Of a stretch of DNA of 49,900 nt, positions 17,614 to 26,137 are shown piece after piece. Each line of letters starts with the position of its first letter. Position 1 is the first letter of the stretch. The notes under the pieces were generated by a model, which was not told the origin of the DNA, made no database searches, and saw nothing but the letters and a program-made list of their open reading frames with translations. The translations under genes were made by a program, and so were the position numbers. Source of the stretch: JAEZKC01 sp046538945 (GTDB lineage: Bacteria > Fibrobacterota > Chitinivibrionia > Chitinivibrionales > Chitinispirillaceae); the NCBI GenBank assembly GCA_046538945.1, contig JBKHHW010000005.1, forward strand, positions 1 to 49,900. The letters are read 5' to 3'.

Positions 17614-18768
17614 TTATTTAAACAGTTTTATTGCTTTGAGCAGAAGTAATGGTTTGAGGGCGAAAGTTCTGGTGAAAACTCTTAGATAGTTGATTTTCCC
17701 CGGATCTTCCTTGGCAAGTGACCGTGCGATTTTATCTAAAAATGCATCATTGACGGAAAGAACGAACTCCTTGAGAGAATAAGACCGGATCTGCTGTTTG
17801 CCGTAGTGCTTGGCCCACCCCTGTTCGTAGGCAAGCAGCTGTTTGTGATCGACTTTTCCATCCGAAATGGCATTTGCCGCAACGGAACCGGCAAGTTTGC
17901 CTGCAAAAAGCGAATAGGCGATACCTGCACCGCTCATTGCGTTGACCTGCCGTGCGGCATCTCCCACGAGCATGACCCCCTCTTTAACCAACGGTTTGAT
18001 CCATCTGGCAACAGGAACACCACCACAGTGCAGATTCGTTACCCGTGCGGCAGGATACTCTCTGTCAATAAACTTGAGAAGAAGCTCTTTTGCCAGTCCT
18101 GGCTTGCTTTTTGATCCAACAACTCCCAAGCCTACATTCGCTTCCCCTTTGGCTCGGGGAAACACCCAAACGTATCCGCCCGGAGCAGCTGTACTGCCTA
18201 CATAGAAAATACAGCAGTCGTTTTCGATGAGAGGTGAAACAACCCGAGCAAAAGCACAGGTTTCAAGGTCTTCAGCCTTGAGGGCGGTGTTCCAGCCGAA
18301 ACTGCGGGCAAGTCTGCTTTCGACTCCGTCCGCCAGGATGAGACAGGGGGCTGTGAATTCCCTGTCATCACTGCTTTTACAGATGTACACTCCGTCTGGT
18401 CTCTTCCGGGCGGAGATGATCGGGCAGGATGGAATGAATTCCGCGCCCGCTTTCTGAGCATCCTTTACCAGATCACCATCCATCTTTTCACGATCGAGTA
18501 TCCAGCTCTGTCCAACATTACCGACTTCGACTTTGACCCCGGAAGGCGAAACCATTATCGAACGTTTTAGGCAGCACTTGAGCCATTCGGGACGGGGTTC
18601 AACTGAAAGAGTGAGGCCTTTGAATCCTATTCCTTCTCCACAGCGTACGGGAACTCCCGCCTCCGGCTTGCGTTCAAGAAGACATACCTTTTTTCCTTCT
18701 TTTGCCGCACTGAAGGCGGCCATTGATCCTGCAGGCCCGGCACCGACAACAATGATATCGTAGTTCAT
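17614..18768 (-). CDS. geranylgeranyl reductase family flavoprotein
   Basis: 384 residues. An N-terminal Rossmann FAD motif GAGPAGS (9-15) is followed by RCGEG (R42-G46), where archaeal-type geranylgeranyl reductases have their conserved Cys. Family hallmarks are GGYVWVFPRAKGEANVGLG near 205-225 and the second FAD motif VMLVGDAARQVNAMSGAG near 275-292. Such enzymes reduce double bonds of geranylgeranyl chains on lipids, quinones or chlorophyll; the sequence alone does not pick the substrate. It overlaps the ferredoxin gene by 4 bases, and some archaeal members use a ferredoxin donor, so that ferredoxin is the obvious electron source. The last ~80 residues are basic and hydrophobic, consistent with membrane association. 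Confidence 0.85.
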   Translation of the reverse strand: MNYDIIVVGAGPAGSMAAFSAAKEGKKVCLLERKPEAGVPVRCGEGIGFKGLTLSVEPRPEWLKCCLKRSIMVSPSGVKVEVGNVGQSWILDREKMDGDLVKDAQKAGAEFIPSCPIISARKRPDGVYICKSSDDREFTAPCLILADGVESRLARSFGWNTALKAEDLETCAFARVVSPLIENDCCIFYVGSTAAPGGYVWVFPRAKGEANVGLGVVGSKSKPGLAKELLLKFIDREYPAARVTNLHCGGVPVARWIKPLVKEGVMLVGDAARQVNAMSGAGIAYSLFAGKLAGSVAANAISDGKVDHKQLLAYEQGWAKHYGKQQIRSYSLKEFVLSVNDAFLDKIARSLAKEDPGKINYLRVFTRTFALKPLLLLKAIKLFK

Positions 18769-18953
18769 TTCTTCTCATCCTTGTTGCTGGATTTCGACAA
18801 TGCGCCAAACGAGCAGATGGAGATACAAAGACCGCAGGAGGTGCATTTTGGTGAGGAAAAGTGCAGTTTTTCGGTCAGTAGAATGGCGTCATTTGGACAG
18901 ATACTGATGCATGTACCGCATTCGTCGCACAAATCATGATCAACTGTTATCAT
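18765..18953 (-). CDS. two-[4Fe-4S] ferredoxin
   Basis: 62 residues with two complete C-x2-C-x2-C-x3-C motifs: C9, C12, C15, C19 (followed by Pro) and C37, C40, C43, C47 (followed by Ser). That is a 2[4Fe-4S] ferredoxin, a soluble low-potential electron carrier. It ends in a lysine-rich tail. The gene overlaps the upstream TPR gene by 14 bases and the reductase by 4, so its production is coupled to both; the simplest reading is a dedicated electron donor for the prenyl reductase. Confidence 0.9.
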   Translation of the reverse strand: MITVDHDLCDECGTCISICPNDAILLTEKLHFSSPKCTSCGLCISICSFGALSKSSNKDEKK

Positions 18954-19941
18954 TGAGTCGCTCCAGCAGTTTTTCTGTGTCTTTCATAATATCGCGCGTG
19001 CGTTTGTCGCCACGCTGTTCAAGAATGTCTTTGCAGATGGATATCGCGAGCTGTTTTTGTCCCGCTTTGCGGTAAAGGTGTGCCTGTTTGTTTCTGGTAA
19101 TAATACTGTTGTAGAAACCGTTAGGTTCTTTTGCATAAGAATCGGCTAGTTTACCGTAAACCAGTGCTGCATCTCTATACTGCTTCTGGTCTTCCAGGTA
19201 TTTTGCTTCTGCCCAGAGGACAAATCTGCTGTGGGGGAGTGCTTTTTTGAGTTTTGTTATGATGGCAAGAGAGCGCTTCGGTTTTTTCTGATCAAGATAT
19301 ATGTCCGACAAGGCCAGATTTGCAGCAGTGTTGGTGATCCGGGCATTTTTCGCGCATTGTTCCAGTTGTTGGACGGCGTTGTGCTTATCACCCGGATACC
19401 AGAAGAGCACCCACCACAGTTTCTTCTTGAGTTCACCTTTGGCGAATTCGTAAAGTCCCAGAAAGAAATTCACCTCCGTGTTGGTGGAATCCAGCTCCCG
19501 TGCTTCATCCATGATCTTCAGCGCATCCATCCCGGTTCCGTAAGCAGCAAGGTAGGAGCTATTTTTCAGGTGAAAGGAAGCATGAATCGCGAGAGTGAAC
19601 CCTTTGAGTGTTCGGGAGTAGGAACTCACCCCGTTTGTTTTTTCATATTTCTCTACGGTTTTCTCCGCGCGGTCGAACGATTTCAGAAAGGCTTGGGAAT
19701 CGATGGTGCTGTCGTAATCGACATCCCTCATCCCCAGGGCAACCAGGTGCAGAACCGCTGCCATGGGATTGTTCGGCTCGGAGATGCTGGCCGAATTCGA
19801 TGTTTCAACTGCTCTGTCGAACTTGCAGTTGAGGATGTCAGCTGTGACGCGTTCGGCCAAACTGGAATGTTCCGAGGGTATCTCAAAGGCATTCGCCTGG
19901 AACACCAGCAAAAGAGAGAACAGAAAAGTTACCCTAATCAT
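18940..19941 (-). CDS. secreted TPR protein in the prenyl-lipid operon
   Basis: 333 residues with a cleavable signal peptide (MIRVTFLFSLLLVFQANAFE). Tetratricopeptide-like helical pairs run from about residue 30 to 325, including TNTEVNFFLGLYEFAKGELKKKLWWVLFWYPGDKHNAVQQLEQCAKNA-type elements around 150-195 (an unusual Trp-rich insertion LWWVLFWYPGD that could contact the membrane). No catalytic motif is seen. It overlaps the preceding UbiA gene by 8 bases and the ferredoxin gene by 14. Why a periplasmic TPR protein belongs in this operon is unclear; it might bind the lipid product or a transport partner. Confidence 0.7.
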   Translation of the reverse strand: MIRVTFLFSLLLVFQANAFEIPSEHSSLAERVTADILNCKFDRAVETSNSASISEPNNPMAAVLHLVALGMRDVDYDSTIDSQAFLKSFDRAEKTVEKYEKTNGVSSYSRTLKGFTLAIHASFHLKNSSYLAAYGTGMDALKIMDEARELDSTNTEVNFFLGLYEFAKGELKKKLWWVLFWYPGDKHNAVQQLEQCAKNARITNTAANLALSDIYLDQKKPKRSLAIITKLKKALPHSRFVLWAEAKYLEDQKQYRDAALVYGKLADSYAKEPNGFYNSIITRNKQAHLYRKAGQKQLAISICKDILEQRGDKRTRDIMKDTEKLLERLNDNS

Positions 19942-20878
19942 TTACTCCGTCCGCCACTAGTGAAGGATACGTTACATGGTGACGCTTACGAAAATACAGC
20001 CATGTGGAAAAAAATACAAGAATTCCTACAGGAATCAACGCCGGCAAGGCCAGCATCGAAGCCACAACCGTAAGTCCCCCGCCCGCTTTGTATGTAAGCT
20101 CCATAGTAGCACTGGTGGGATGCACCAGATACAAGATGTAAAAAGGCGTGGCTGCAACGGCGCACCAGAATGCCAGCTGGTCGGAACTCAGAGCCGAAGT
20201 GATCGAGGCAAGCACAAGAGCCGTCAATGCAAGGATATTGGCCGTTTTCGGCCCGAGGAAAACTGCTGTAGTGATTTTCCCGTGTTCTCTGTCACCGGGC
20301 ATATCGGGGAGTGTTGAGCTGATAGAACCAGCGCACATGAGAAGAAAATATGGAAGAGCAGTCTTGTACAGTTCTGAATCTGCCAGATTGCCTCCTGTTA
20401 TACACCAGCCTGATCCGAAGGCAAAAAAGGCAAACAGTGCATTGGAGAGGAAATCGAGAAAAGGCCGTCCTGAAAAGGAAAAGGGCTTGCAACTGTACAT
20501 GATTCCCAGAATCAGAGCCAGTGCGGAAAAAAGAACGACCGATTTATTTCCCATAATCAGCGGAACAGCGACGGAGACCAACGCGCAAAGAAAAGCGCAT
20601 AGGCCAGCCGCTTTCATCGATATGTTTCCCTTGACCAGAAGAGGAAAGCCTCCGTTGCTCTTGTCGACTTCGTAATCCGCCATCTGATTTATCACATACA
20701 CTGAGGCAAACGACAAAGAAAGCGCGGTCATGAGAACGAACTGGGAAGGGGAGGGGTTCAAAAGAAAACGTCCCGTATAATTAAACATACCAAAAGCAGT
20801 AAAAGCCCAGACCGGAACAAGAATGATCGGGCGAGTCAGGAAAAGCAGATCCAGCATTTTCGTGATTTTGTTTTTCAT
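19934..20878 (-). CDS. UbiA-family prenyltransferase (downstream copy)
   Basis: 314 residues with about eight to nine hydrophobic helices. Both aspartate motifs are intact: N64-x3-D68-x3-D72 (NQMADYEVD) and D192-x3-D196 (DMPGDREHGK), which bind the Mg-diphosphate of the prenyl donor. UbiA enzymes attach polyprenyl groups to aromatic rings or, as archaeal DGGGP synthase, to glycerol lipids. It begins 1 base after the stop of the second UbiA gene and overlaps the TPR gene. The two copies are clearly homologous but far from identical, which points to two steps or substrates. Confidence 0.85.
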   Translation of the reverse strand: MKNKITKMLDLLFLTRPIILVPVWAFTAFGMFNYTGRFLLNPSPSQFVLMTALSLSFASVYVINQMADYEVDKSNGGFPLLVKGNISMKAAGLCAFLCALVSVAVPLIMGNKSVVLFSALALILGIMYSCKPFSFSGRPFLDFLSNALFAFFAFGSGWCITGGNLADSELYKTALPYFLLMCAGSISSTLPDMPGDREHGKITTAVFLGPKTANILALTALVLASITSALSSDQLAFWCAVAATPFYILYLVHPTSATMELTYKAGGGLTVVASMLALPALIPVGILVFFSTWLYFRKRHHVTYPSLVADGVND

Positions 20879-20879
20879 G

Positions 20880-21851
20880 CTACTTTGATTTGAATGACGG
20901 GTACTCGATACCGAAACGCCACTTGTAGTAGAGGCGACTTGAGATGAAGGTGATCAGAATCAGAATTCCGTATGTGGGCACAAAAAGAGTCACGAAAACA
21001 GACAAAAGAAAAACCGGCCATTTAAAAGCAATGTATGCGGATTCTATCCGGGTGGTTAATGCGGAATTGATGAAAAATCCCAAACTGATGAGGGACGGTA
21101 CAGCCATCACCCAGAAGTGGCTTTCCATGAAAAATGAACTCAGTAGTGCCAAAGCACAGAAAAGAGATGCAGTCAAAGCTGTTGCCTTGGGTCCGTAGGC
21201 CACACAGAAAGTTTTTTTTCCGGTTCGGCTGTCTCCCTCTGCATCCGGAATGGTTGTGGCCAGAAACACAGCCCCATTGGCCAGCGCAGGAGCCAGAGAC
21301 GAGGTCAGTCCTGTACTGAAAAGGGAAAATGTCAGATTCTGATCGCCTTTTGCTGCCAGCCACCCCACCAGAAAGGTGATTAAGCCGTGTCCGAGGGAAT
21401 TTGCCAGCACTCCACTCAGGGCACGGTTTTTAAGGCTGAAGGGGGGGAGATTGTAAAACACCCCCAGCAGAAGTCCGGCCCCGAAGAGAACTGTCATCCA
21501 CGGTCCCAGTAAACTGGCTAGAAAAAGTCCGGTAGCGGCACAAAAAAAAGCCAGGATCCATGCTGTACGTACGGAAACGTACCCGTGAGGTAAAAGGAAC
21601 AGCTTGCGGTTGATCCGGTCGCTTTCTATGTCAGATATTTGGTTTACGACGTAAATGGATGCAACCAGTAATGAAAAACCAAATAGCGCGTGCCATAAAG
21701 GGCTGCTTTGACCTGAATATAGCAGATCCCCGATACTGAGGTCGGGATTGCCCACAATCCACCCCAGGATGAGAATTGTCCATACGGGAGCCAGAAGTGG
21801 TATTCTGAGCAGAAAGAAGATATCCAGTATTTTTCGAAAGATTCCAGCCAA
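20880..21851 (-). CDS. UbiA-family prenyltransferase (upstream copy)
   Basis: 323 residues, eight to nine membrane helices. The motifs N70-x3-D74-x3-D78 (NQISDIESDRIN) and D203-x3-D207 (IPDAEGDSRTGK) are intact, so it should be an active inner-membrane prenyltransferase. It is the first gene of the operon leading to a second UbiA, TPR protein, ferredoxin and geranylgeranyl reductase. Quinone biosynthesis and archaeal-type ether-lipid biosynthesis are both possible; no quinone-head or GGGP-synthase gene is within view to decide. The 118-base gap at 21852-21969 behind it should contain the promoter. Confidence 0.85.
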   Translation of the reverse strand: MAGIFRKILDIFFLLRIPLLAPVWTILILGWIVGNPDLSIGDLLYSGQSSPLWHALFGFSLLVASIYVVNQISDIESDRINRKLFLLPHGYVSVRTAWILAFFCAATGLFLASLLGPWMTVLFGAGLLLGVFYNLPPFSLKNRALSGVLANSLGHGLITFLVGWLAAKGDQNLTFSLFSTGLTSSLAPALANGAVFLATTIPDAEGDSRTGKKTFCVAYGPKATALTASLFCALALLSSFFMESHFWVMAVPSLISLGFFINSALTTRIESAYIAFKWPVFLLSVFVTLFVPTYGILILITFISSRLYYKWRFGIEYPSFKSK

Positions 21852-21969
21852 ATTCCACCCTTACAGTGGTCGAAGATTCAGTAGAAATGGTTTCCTTGAA
21901 AAGTTACGATTTAAAAATACACTTTGCCCCGGTGTTTCGGAAGCTATTACAAATTGACTCGGTGTAGAA

Positions 21970-23031
21970 TCAGTCATTGAAGGGATAGGTTCCCACAGGG
22001 AAGGGGTTGGAATATATCCAGGCGTTTTTCCCTCTGTGAACTTGAATTCTGTAAATCCCCCGCTGTCTGATAGGGAATTCGCAGTGTTTTCCTGAATTGG
22101 TCCGCTCCAGTTTTCCATTACGGAACAGCCGTATTTCGGCTTTGAGGGGCAGGCTGACTTGAAAGGTAAGTGGGGGAGTAGTTTCCTTGTTCACTGCACC
22201 GGGTGCAATAATGTTGTTTTCTGAATCCACCATGAAGAAGCGGGACCCTCGGGCATCACCATGGCGATAGTTGCTGATAAAACCGTGTCCGTTTTTGAGA
22301 TGTTCGAGAACCATATTAGAGTAAATCTGATCTTTCAGGTCAGTTTTTTTCGTATAAATGTGTGTTCTGACACCTTTCAGTTCCACTTTGATGGGAAAGA
22401 CCGTGTAGAACAAGGGCCCCAGATGGATTTTCCTTGTGTGAGCGTCAACACCACCGATACCGCTTACGAAACGCGTTCGGTTCAGTCTGTCCCATTTTTC
22501 AAGAAGTTCTTCCGGAACGTTGCCCATAAACCGCCTGGGGTAGAAAATCCGTACGAAACTCCGCAGGTTTTTCAGCTGCTCGATCCAGTCCGACATCTGA
22601 TTCCAAAGTTCAATGCCGTCAAACCCCTCGGCATCCCACTTTGTCCAGGGATAAGGGGGGAGTTTGCCAAAATAGTTGCGCTTTTCTGCCGGGTGAGCCA
22701 GAAATCCGATACCCCCTTCGGCTTTTATTCTGTTGATGTACTCCTGAGGTTCTGTTACCCCTTTCATAACCTGACTGGTACCGAATGCCAGGTAATGATT
22801 CCGGTTGTCTTTGTCATTGTGTTCGTATCCGACTAGAACCAGGAGGCCGTCGTGGAGCCCCTGGAAGCCTGCTTCACGGCCTTTGAGGGTCATGTGGTCG
22901 GTGACTGCAACAAAGTCCAACCCCGCTTTTTGTGCTGCAGAGATTAGATCCGGGTAGTTTACTCCGCCATCGGAAAATGTGGTGTGAAGGTGAATGCAGC
23001 CGCAAAGCTCTCTGTAGTTTGAGTTGTCCAT
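21970..23031 (-). CDS. PHP-domain metal-dependent phosphoesterase
   Basis: 353 residues. PHP motifs in order: HLHTTFSDG (His13/15 region), VTDH near 39-42, FLAHPAEK near 115, and GGVDAH near 200, i.e. the metal ligands of the polymerase-and-histidinol-phosphatase fold. Residues 280-353 are beta-rich with an Ig-like end (YRIQVHRGKNAWIYSNPF). No signal peptide is seen. Stand-alone PHP proteins cleave phosphoesters of small molecules or nucleic acids; the substrate is not known. It follows nth after an 87-base gap that could hold a promoter. Confidence 0.8.
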   Translation of the reverse strand: MDNSNYRELCGCIHLHTTFSDGGVNYPDLISAAQKAGLDFVAVTDHMTLKGREAGFQGLHDGLLVLVGYEHNDKDNRNHYLAFGTSQVMKGVTEPQEYINRIKAEGGIGFLAHPAEKRNYFGKLPPYPWTKWDAEGFDGIELWNQMSDWIEQLKNLRSFVRIFYPRRFMGNVPEELLEKWDRLNRTRFVSGIGGVDAHTRKIHLGPLFYTVFPIKVELKGVRTHIYTKKTDLKDQIYSNMVLEHLKNGHGFISNYRHGDARGSRFFMVDSENNIIAPGAVNKETTPPLTFQVSLPLKAEIRLFRNGKLERTNSGKHCEFPIRQRGIYRIQVHRGKNAWIYSNPFPVGTYPFND

Positions 23032-23118
23032 GTGTCTGTTCAGTTTATTTGAAGGTGTATAGACAAAATTAAGCTAAGGGCCTGTTGAAAACAAGTAAAG
23101 CGGGTAAGATTCAGACCA

Positions 23119-23808
23119 TCAAACGCTTTTTTTTCTCCTGTTCTTCGGCAAATCTTCTTTTACACCCACCCTTGAGCAGTATTGTATGACCGGGCATTCT
23201 GAGCATCTTGGTTTTACCGGAACGCAGGTGTGTTGGCCGAAGGAAACAAAAAATGAATTGAACGTTGTCCAGTATTTTCGGGGAAAAATCTCCCTCAGTT
23301 TCATCTCTGTGTCCAAGGGCGTTTTGGTCGTGAGATATCCCAGGCGGTTGAAAATCCTATGCACATGTATGTCGACACACACTGCGGGTTTATTAAAGGC
23401 CACAGCTACTACCAGGTTGGCGGTTTTCCGTCCCACGCCTGGAAGTTTCACCAAATCTTCAACATCCTGAGGAATTTGCCCTCCGAATTTTTCCTCCAGT
23501 TCCAGGGGAAGTCTTTTGAGGTGACGGGCTTTATCTCTGAAGAAACCTACTGGAAAGATGATCTTTTCCAGATCCTCCGTGCTTATTTTCAGCAGATCGC
23601 TCGGTTCTTTGACAATTTCGAACAGTCTGAGGGCTGCGGCTGCAGTGGTTTCATCCTTTGTCCGTGCGCTCATAATAGTGGTCAGAAGCACTTTGAAGGG
23701 ATCTTTGGTCTGGGCTTCGATGAGGTCCACAACCGGCATGCGGTGTTTTTTGAACTCCTTTGCCAGAACCTTGTAGACACAGATTATTTCTGAGCTGCCT
23801 TCTTTCAT
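23119..23808 (-). CDS. nth: endonuclease III
   Basis: 229 residues. The helix-hairpin-helix KLPGVGRKTANLV carries the catalytic Lys (K128), and D146 (VCVDIHVHRI) is the catalytic Asp. C195, C202, C205 and C211 form the C-x6-C-x2-C-x5-C [4Fe-4S] loop. This is a bifunctional DNA glycosylase/AP lyase that removes oxidised pyrimidines. The start overlaps the stop of the preceding outer-membrane protein gene by 4 bases, placing it as the last tightly coupled gene of the glyS operon. Confidence 0.92.
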   Translation of the reverse strand: MKEGSSEIICVYKVLAKEFKKHRMPVVDLIEAQTKDPFKVLLTTIMSARTKDETTAAAALRLFEIVKEPSDLLKISTEDLEKIIFPVGFFRDKARHLKRLPLELEEKFGGQIPQDVEDLVKLPGVGRKTANLVVAVAFNKPAVCVDIHVHRIFNRLGYLTTKTPLDTEMKLREIFPRKYWTTFNSFFVSFGQHTCVPVKPRCSECPVIQYCSRVGVKEDLPKNRRKKSV

Positions 23809-24821
23809 GGCTCGGGCTCTTTTTCTGCACCTTTATTCAGAGATCTGAAAATCGAGACCTTCAGCTCTATTCTGTTCGAGACAAAAGACAGAGGGTTGTC
23901 TGCTTTGGATGCTTTGTGATAAATGTCCCGGTTGAGAACCTTGGAGCCGTCGCTTGAGAAAAATGAATGCCAAGACCCGCTGTAGTGAAGACCTATCTGC
24001 AGTCCTCCTCCGCCCTGGTAGCGCTTAAGACTTGAGATGCCGAATCGCCACGCCAGGGCTGCACCCCTGGAAGAAAATGGGTTCAGGCGGGATTGAACGG
24101 TGTCCCTAATCGACTGCATACGTAAATCTTTTGAAGGAACGGATGTTCTTGCCTGTGTTTTTTTGGAAAACGTGGATAGCGGACTGAGAGAAAACGCAGC
24201 GGAGAGGAAAACCTGGTCGGTTCCTTCTATGCGGAAATAGTGTGGAGGGATCGCTTTCTGGTATTCCAGTTCCAGGGCAAGGGAGTAGAAATTCATTTTT
24301 TCACTTATAGTGACCCGCCGGTCAAGAGTATCCGGTTGTGGGTAAACTGTGGCTTGAAACTGTTTGCCAGTATAGAGAAACGATGCTGAAAGCGTCAGCA
24401 TCCTGTCATCCTTTACATGCATAAGGGAAAGGTAAAGAGGGAGGGTGATATTGTATACCTCGGGTTTTTCGATGATCTCGTAGGTCAGTCGGTTCGTATC
24501 GGCTTCAACTGCATTCAATGTATCCGGCAGAATACTCTCTGAACTGGCATCCAGTCCGAAACGGCTGAGTGAGTCTGGAAGCGATTTTTGCCATAATGTG
24601 AAAAGGGGGATGCTGCCGATGGAGAACCCCATACCTGCTCCCAGAAGAAAACCGTCCGGGTTTTCTGCAGTTGAACCGGTATCAGAACTCTGCGGTAAAG
24701 AATCTGCAGGCAACACGGGATTGTTTTCAGAATTGAAAAGGGAATCGGGTTTGTCCTGGGCATTTGTGCAGAATATAATGGCTGTGATTGCAATAGAGAT
24801 TATGTGAAGGTGTGATTTCAT
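23805..24821 (-). CDS. secreted beta-rich protein, probable outer-membrane protein
   Basis: 338 residues with a signal peptide (MKSHLHIISIAITAIIFCTNAQ). A disordered Ser/Asp-rich linker (25-55) precedes a region of alternating strands (FLLGAGMGFSIGSIPLF, YNITLPLYLSLMHV, RMLTLSASFLYTG, NFYSLALELEYQ, GGLQIGLHYSG), the pattern of a small outer-membrane barrel. I recognise no family. It overlaps the phosphatase gene and nth by 4 bases each, so all are translated together; the functional link is not apparent. Confidence 0.65.
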   Translation of the reverse strand: MKSHLHIISIAITAIIFCTNAQDKPDSLFNSENNPVLPADSLPQSSDTGSTAENPDGFLLGAGMGFSIGSIPLFTLWQKSLPDSLSRFGLDASSESILPDTLNAVEADTNRLTYEIIEKPEVYNITLPLYLSLMHVKDDRMLTLSASFLYTGKQFQATVYPQPDTLDRRVTISEKMNFYSLALELEYQKAIPPHYFRIEGTDQVFLSAAFSLSPLSTFSKKTQARTSVPSKDLRMQSIRDTVQSRLNPFSSRGAALAWRFGISSLKRYQGGGGLQIGLHYSGSWHSFFSSDGSKVLNRDIYHKASKADNPLSFVSNRIELKVSIFRSLNKGAEKEPEP

Positions 24822-26137
24822 GTATGTTCTGCGTACTCCGGATGTTTTTCAGAGAGCTTTTTGTCCTCTGGGCTGTTTATTTCTGCTATGATGAGAGTGT
24901 AGTCGTCCTCGTAAACGTAATCTGTAAGCCTGTGCTTCACTGAATTTATCACCTTGTCGAACGGAACCTCTGCAGTGTTCAGAAGAATGTCTAGGAACTG
25001 ATCGTATCCCAGAACCGACTTGTCTGTTTTGTTCACTACATCGTAAATTCCGTCTGTGAAAAGAACCAGCCGGTCTCCTTTTTCAAACTGAAACTCTTTC
25101 TGGTCGAAAACAGCATCTTCTATAATACCGAGAAACGGACCGTCACCTGAAAGATTCAGAAGCTCTCCATCCCTCATGACAAGTGGTATGGGGTGTCCTG
25201 CCCGGCTGTAGACTGCACTGTTGTTTTTCAGATCGATGATGCACCAGAAGCAGGTCAGGTAATGACTGGTATGTATGTTGTTGAGTAGGTCAAGGTTCAT
25301 GCGGGTGAGCAGTTCCGATGTGGAGAGAGGTGTCTTGCTGTGATGGTAAAGGGACATTTTGGAGAGTGTCCCCACCAGCGCCGAAGAGAATCCGTGCCCC
25401 GAGGCATCTCCCACGAAAATTCCAAGCTTGTTTTCATCAACAGAGAAAAAGTCGTAAATATCTCCGCCCACATCTGCAACCGGCTGATATATCAAATCCA
25501 GTTTAAGCCCTTTCACCTCCGGAGTTCGGGAGGGGAGAAGTCCTTTCTGGATTTGGCGGGCGAGCTTGAGTTCGCCTTTTATGCTCAACTGAGCTGTCCT
25601 GAGTTTCTTTGTGGTTTTGGCTAGTGACCGGTTCTTCTTTTCAAGGTCGTTTTTCAGCTGTTCAAGAGTGGTGATGTCCCGTATGTGTTCAATGACACAG
25701 ACCTGCGGCTTGCTTTCAGTGCTCAGAGTGCACGGCGAGAACACAAATGACAATGCGCCTTCTCCGCAGGGGTGGGGCGAGCGTTCTAATTTCTGTGAAT
25801 TACCGCTCTTCAGTGCCGAAAGGAGCTTGCAGTCCTCGCAGACACTCGAGCGGTTTCTGAGCAGAGAATAGCACTTGCGGCCGATGGATGCCTGAAACGA
25901 ACGCTTGATCAAATGTATATAAGCCCGGTTTACACGTATAACGGTGAAATTGTCGTCTATCACCGCTAACGGATCTGCAACCGCATCGAGCATGCTTTCC
26001 AGTCCCAGTTTACTTTTGTAGATAAGGTGGAACGGGAATTTACGGTATAATAGCAATAAAAGGGATACCGCTGTACCTGCTGCAAAAAGCAGTATGATCT
26101 CACTCAATGTGAACAGATCAAAAATGTTTACCTGCAT
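24818..26137 (-). CDS. membrane-anchored PAS / SpoIIE-type PP2C phosphatase
   Basis: 439 residues. One N-terminal membrane helix (about 10-32) precedes a PAS domain (about 42-150, MLDAVADPLAVIDDNFTVIRVN), a coiled coil (about 160-200) and a SpoIIE/RsbU phosphatase domain (about 205-425). The metal-binding motifs are visible: VADVGGDIYDFF, FVGDASGHG, LFTDGI and EDDYTLII. Enzymes of this design dephosphorylate anti-sigma-factor antagonists in partner switching. No anti-sigma kinase or STAS protein is nearby. The PAS part contains paired Cys (CEDC near 95), which may hold a metal or act as a redox sensor. It overlaps tsaB by 10 bases. Confidence 0.88.
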   Translation of the reverse strand: MQVNIFDLFTLSEIILLFAAGTAVSLLLLLYRKFPFHLIYKSKLGLESMLDAVADPLAVIDDNFTVIRVNRAYIHLIKRSFQASIGRKCYSLLRNRSSVCEDCKLLSALKSGNSQKLERSPHPCGEGALSFVFSPCTLSTESKPQVCVIEHIRDITTLEQLKNDLEKKNRSLAKTTKKLRTAQLSIKGELKLARQIQKGLLPSRTPEVKGLKLDLIYQPVADVGGDIYDFFSVDENKLGIFVGDASGHGFSSALVGTLSKMSLYHHSKTPLSTSELLTRMNLDLLNNIHTSHYLTCFWCIIDLKNNSAVYSRAGHPIPLVMRDGELLNLSGDGPFLGIIEDAVFDQKEFQFEKGDRLVLFTDGIYDVVNKTDKSVLGYDQFLDILLNTAEVPFDKVINSVKHRLTDYVYEDDYTLIIAEINSPEDKKLSEKHPEYAEHT

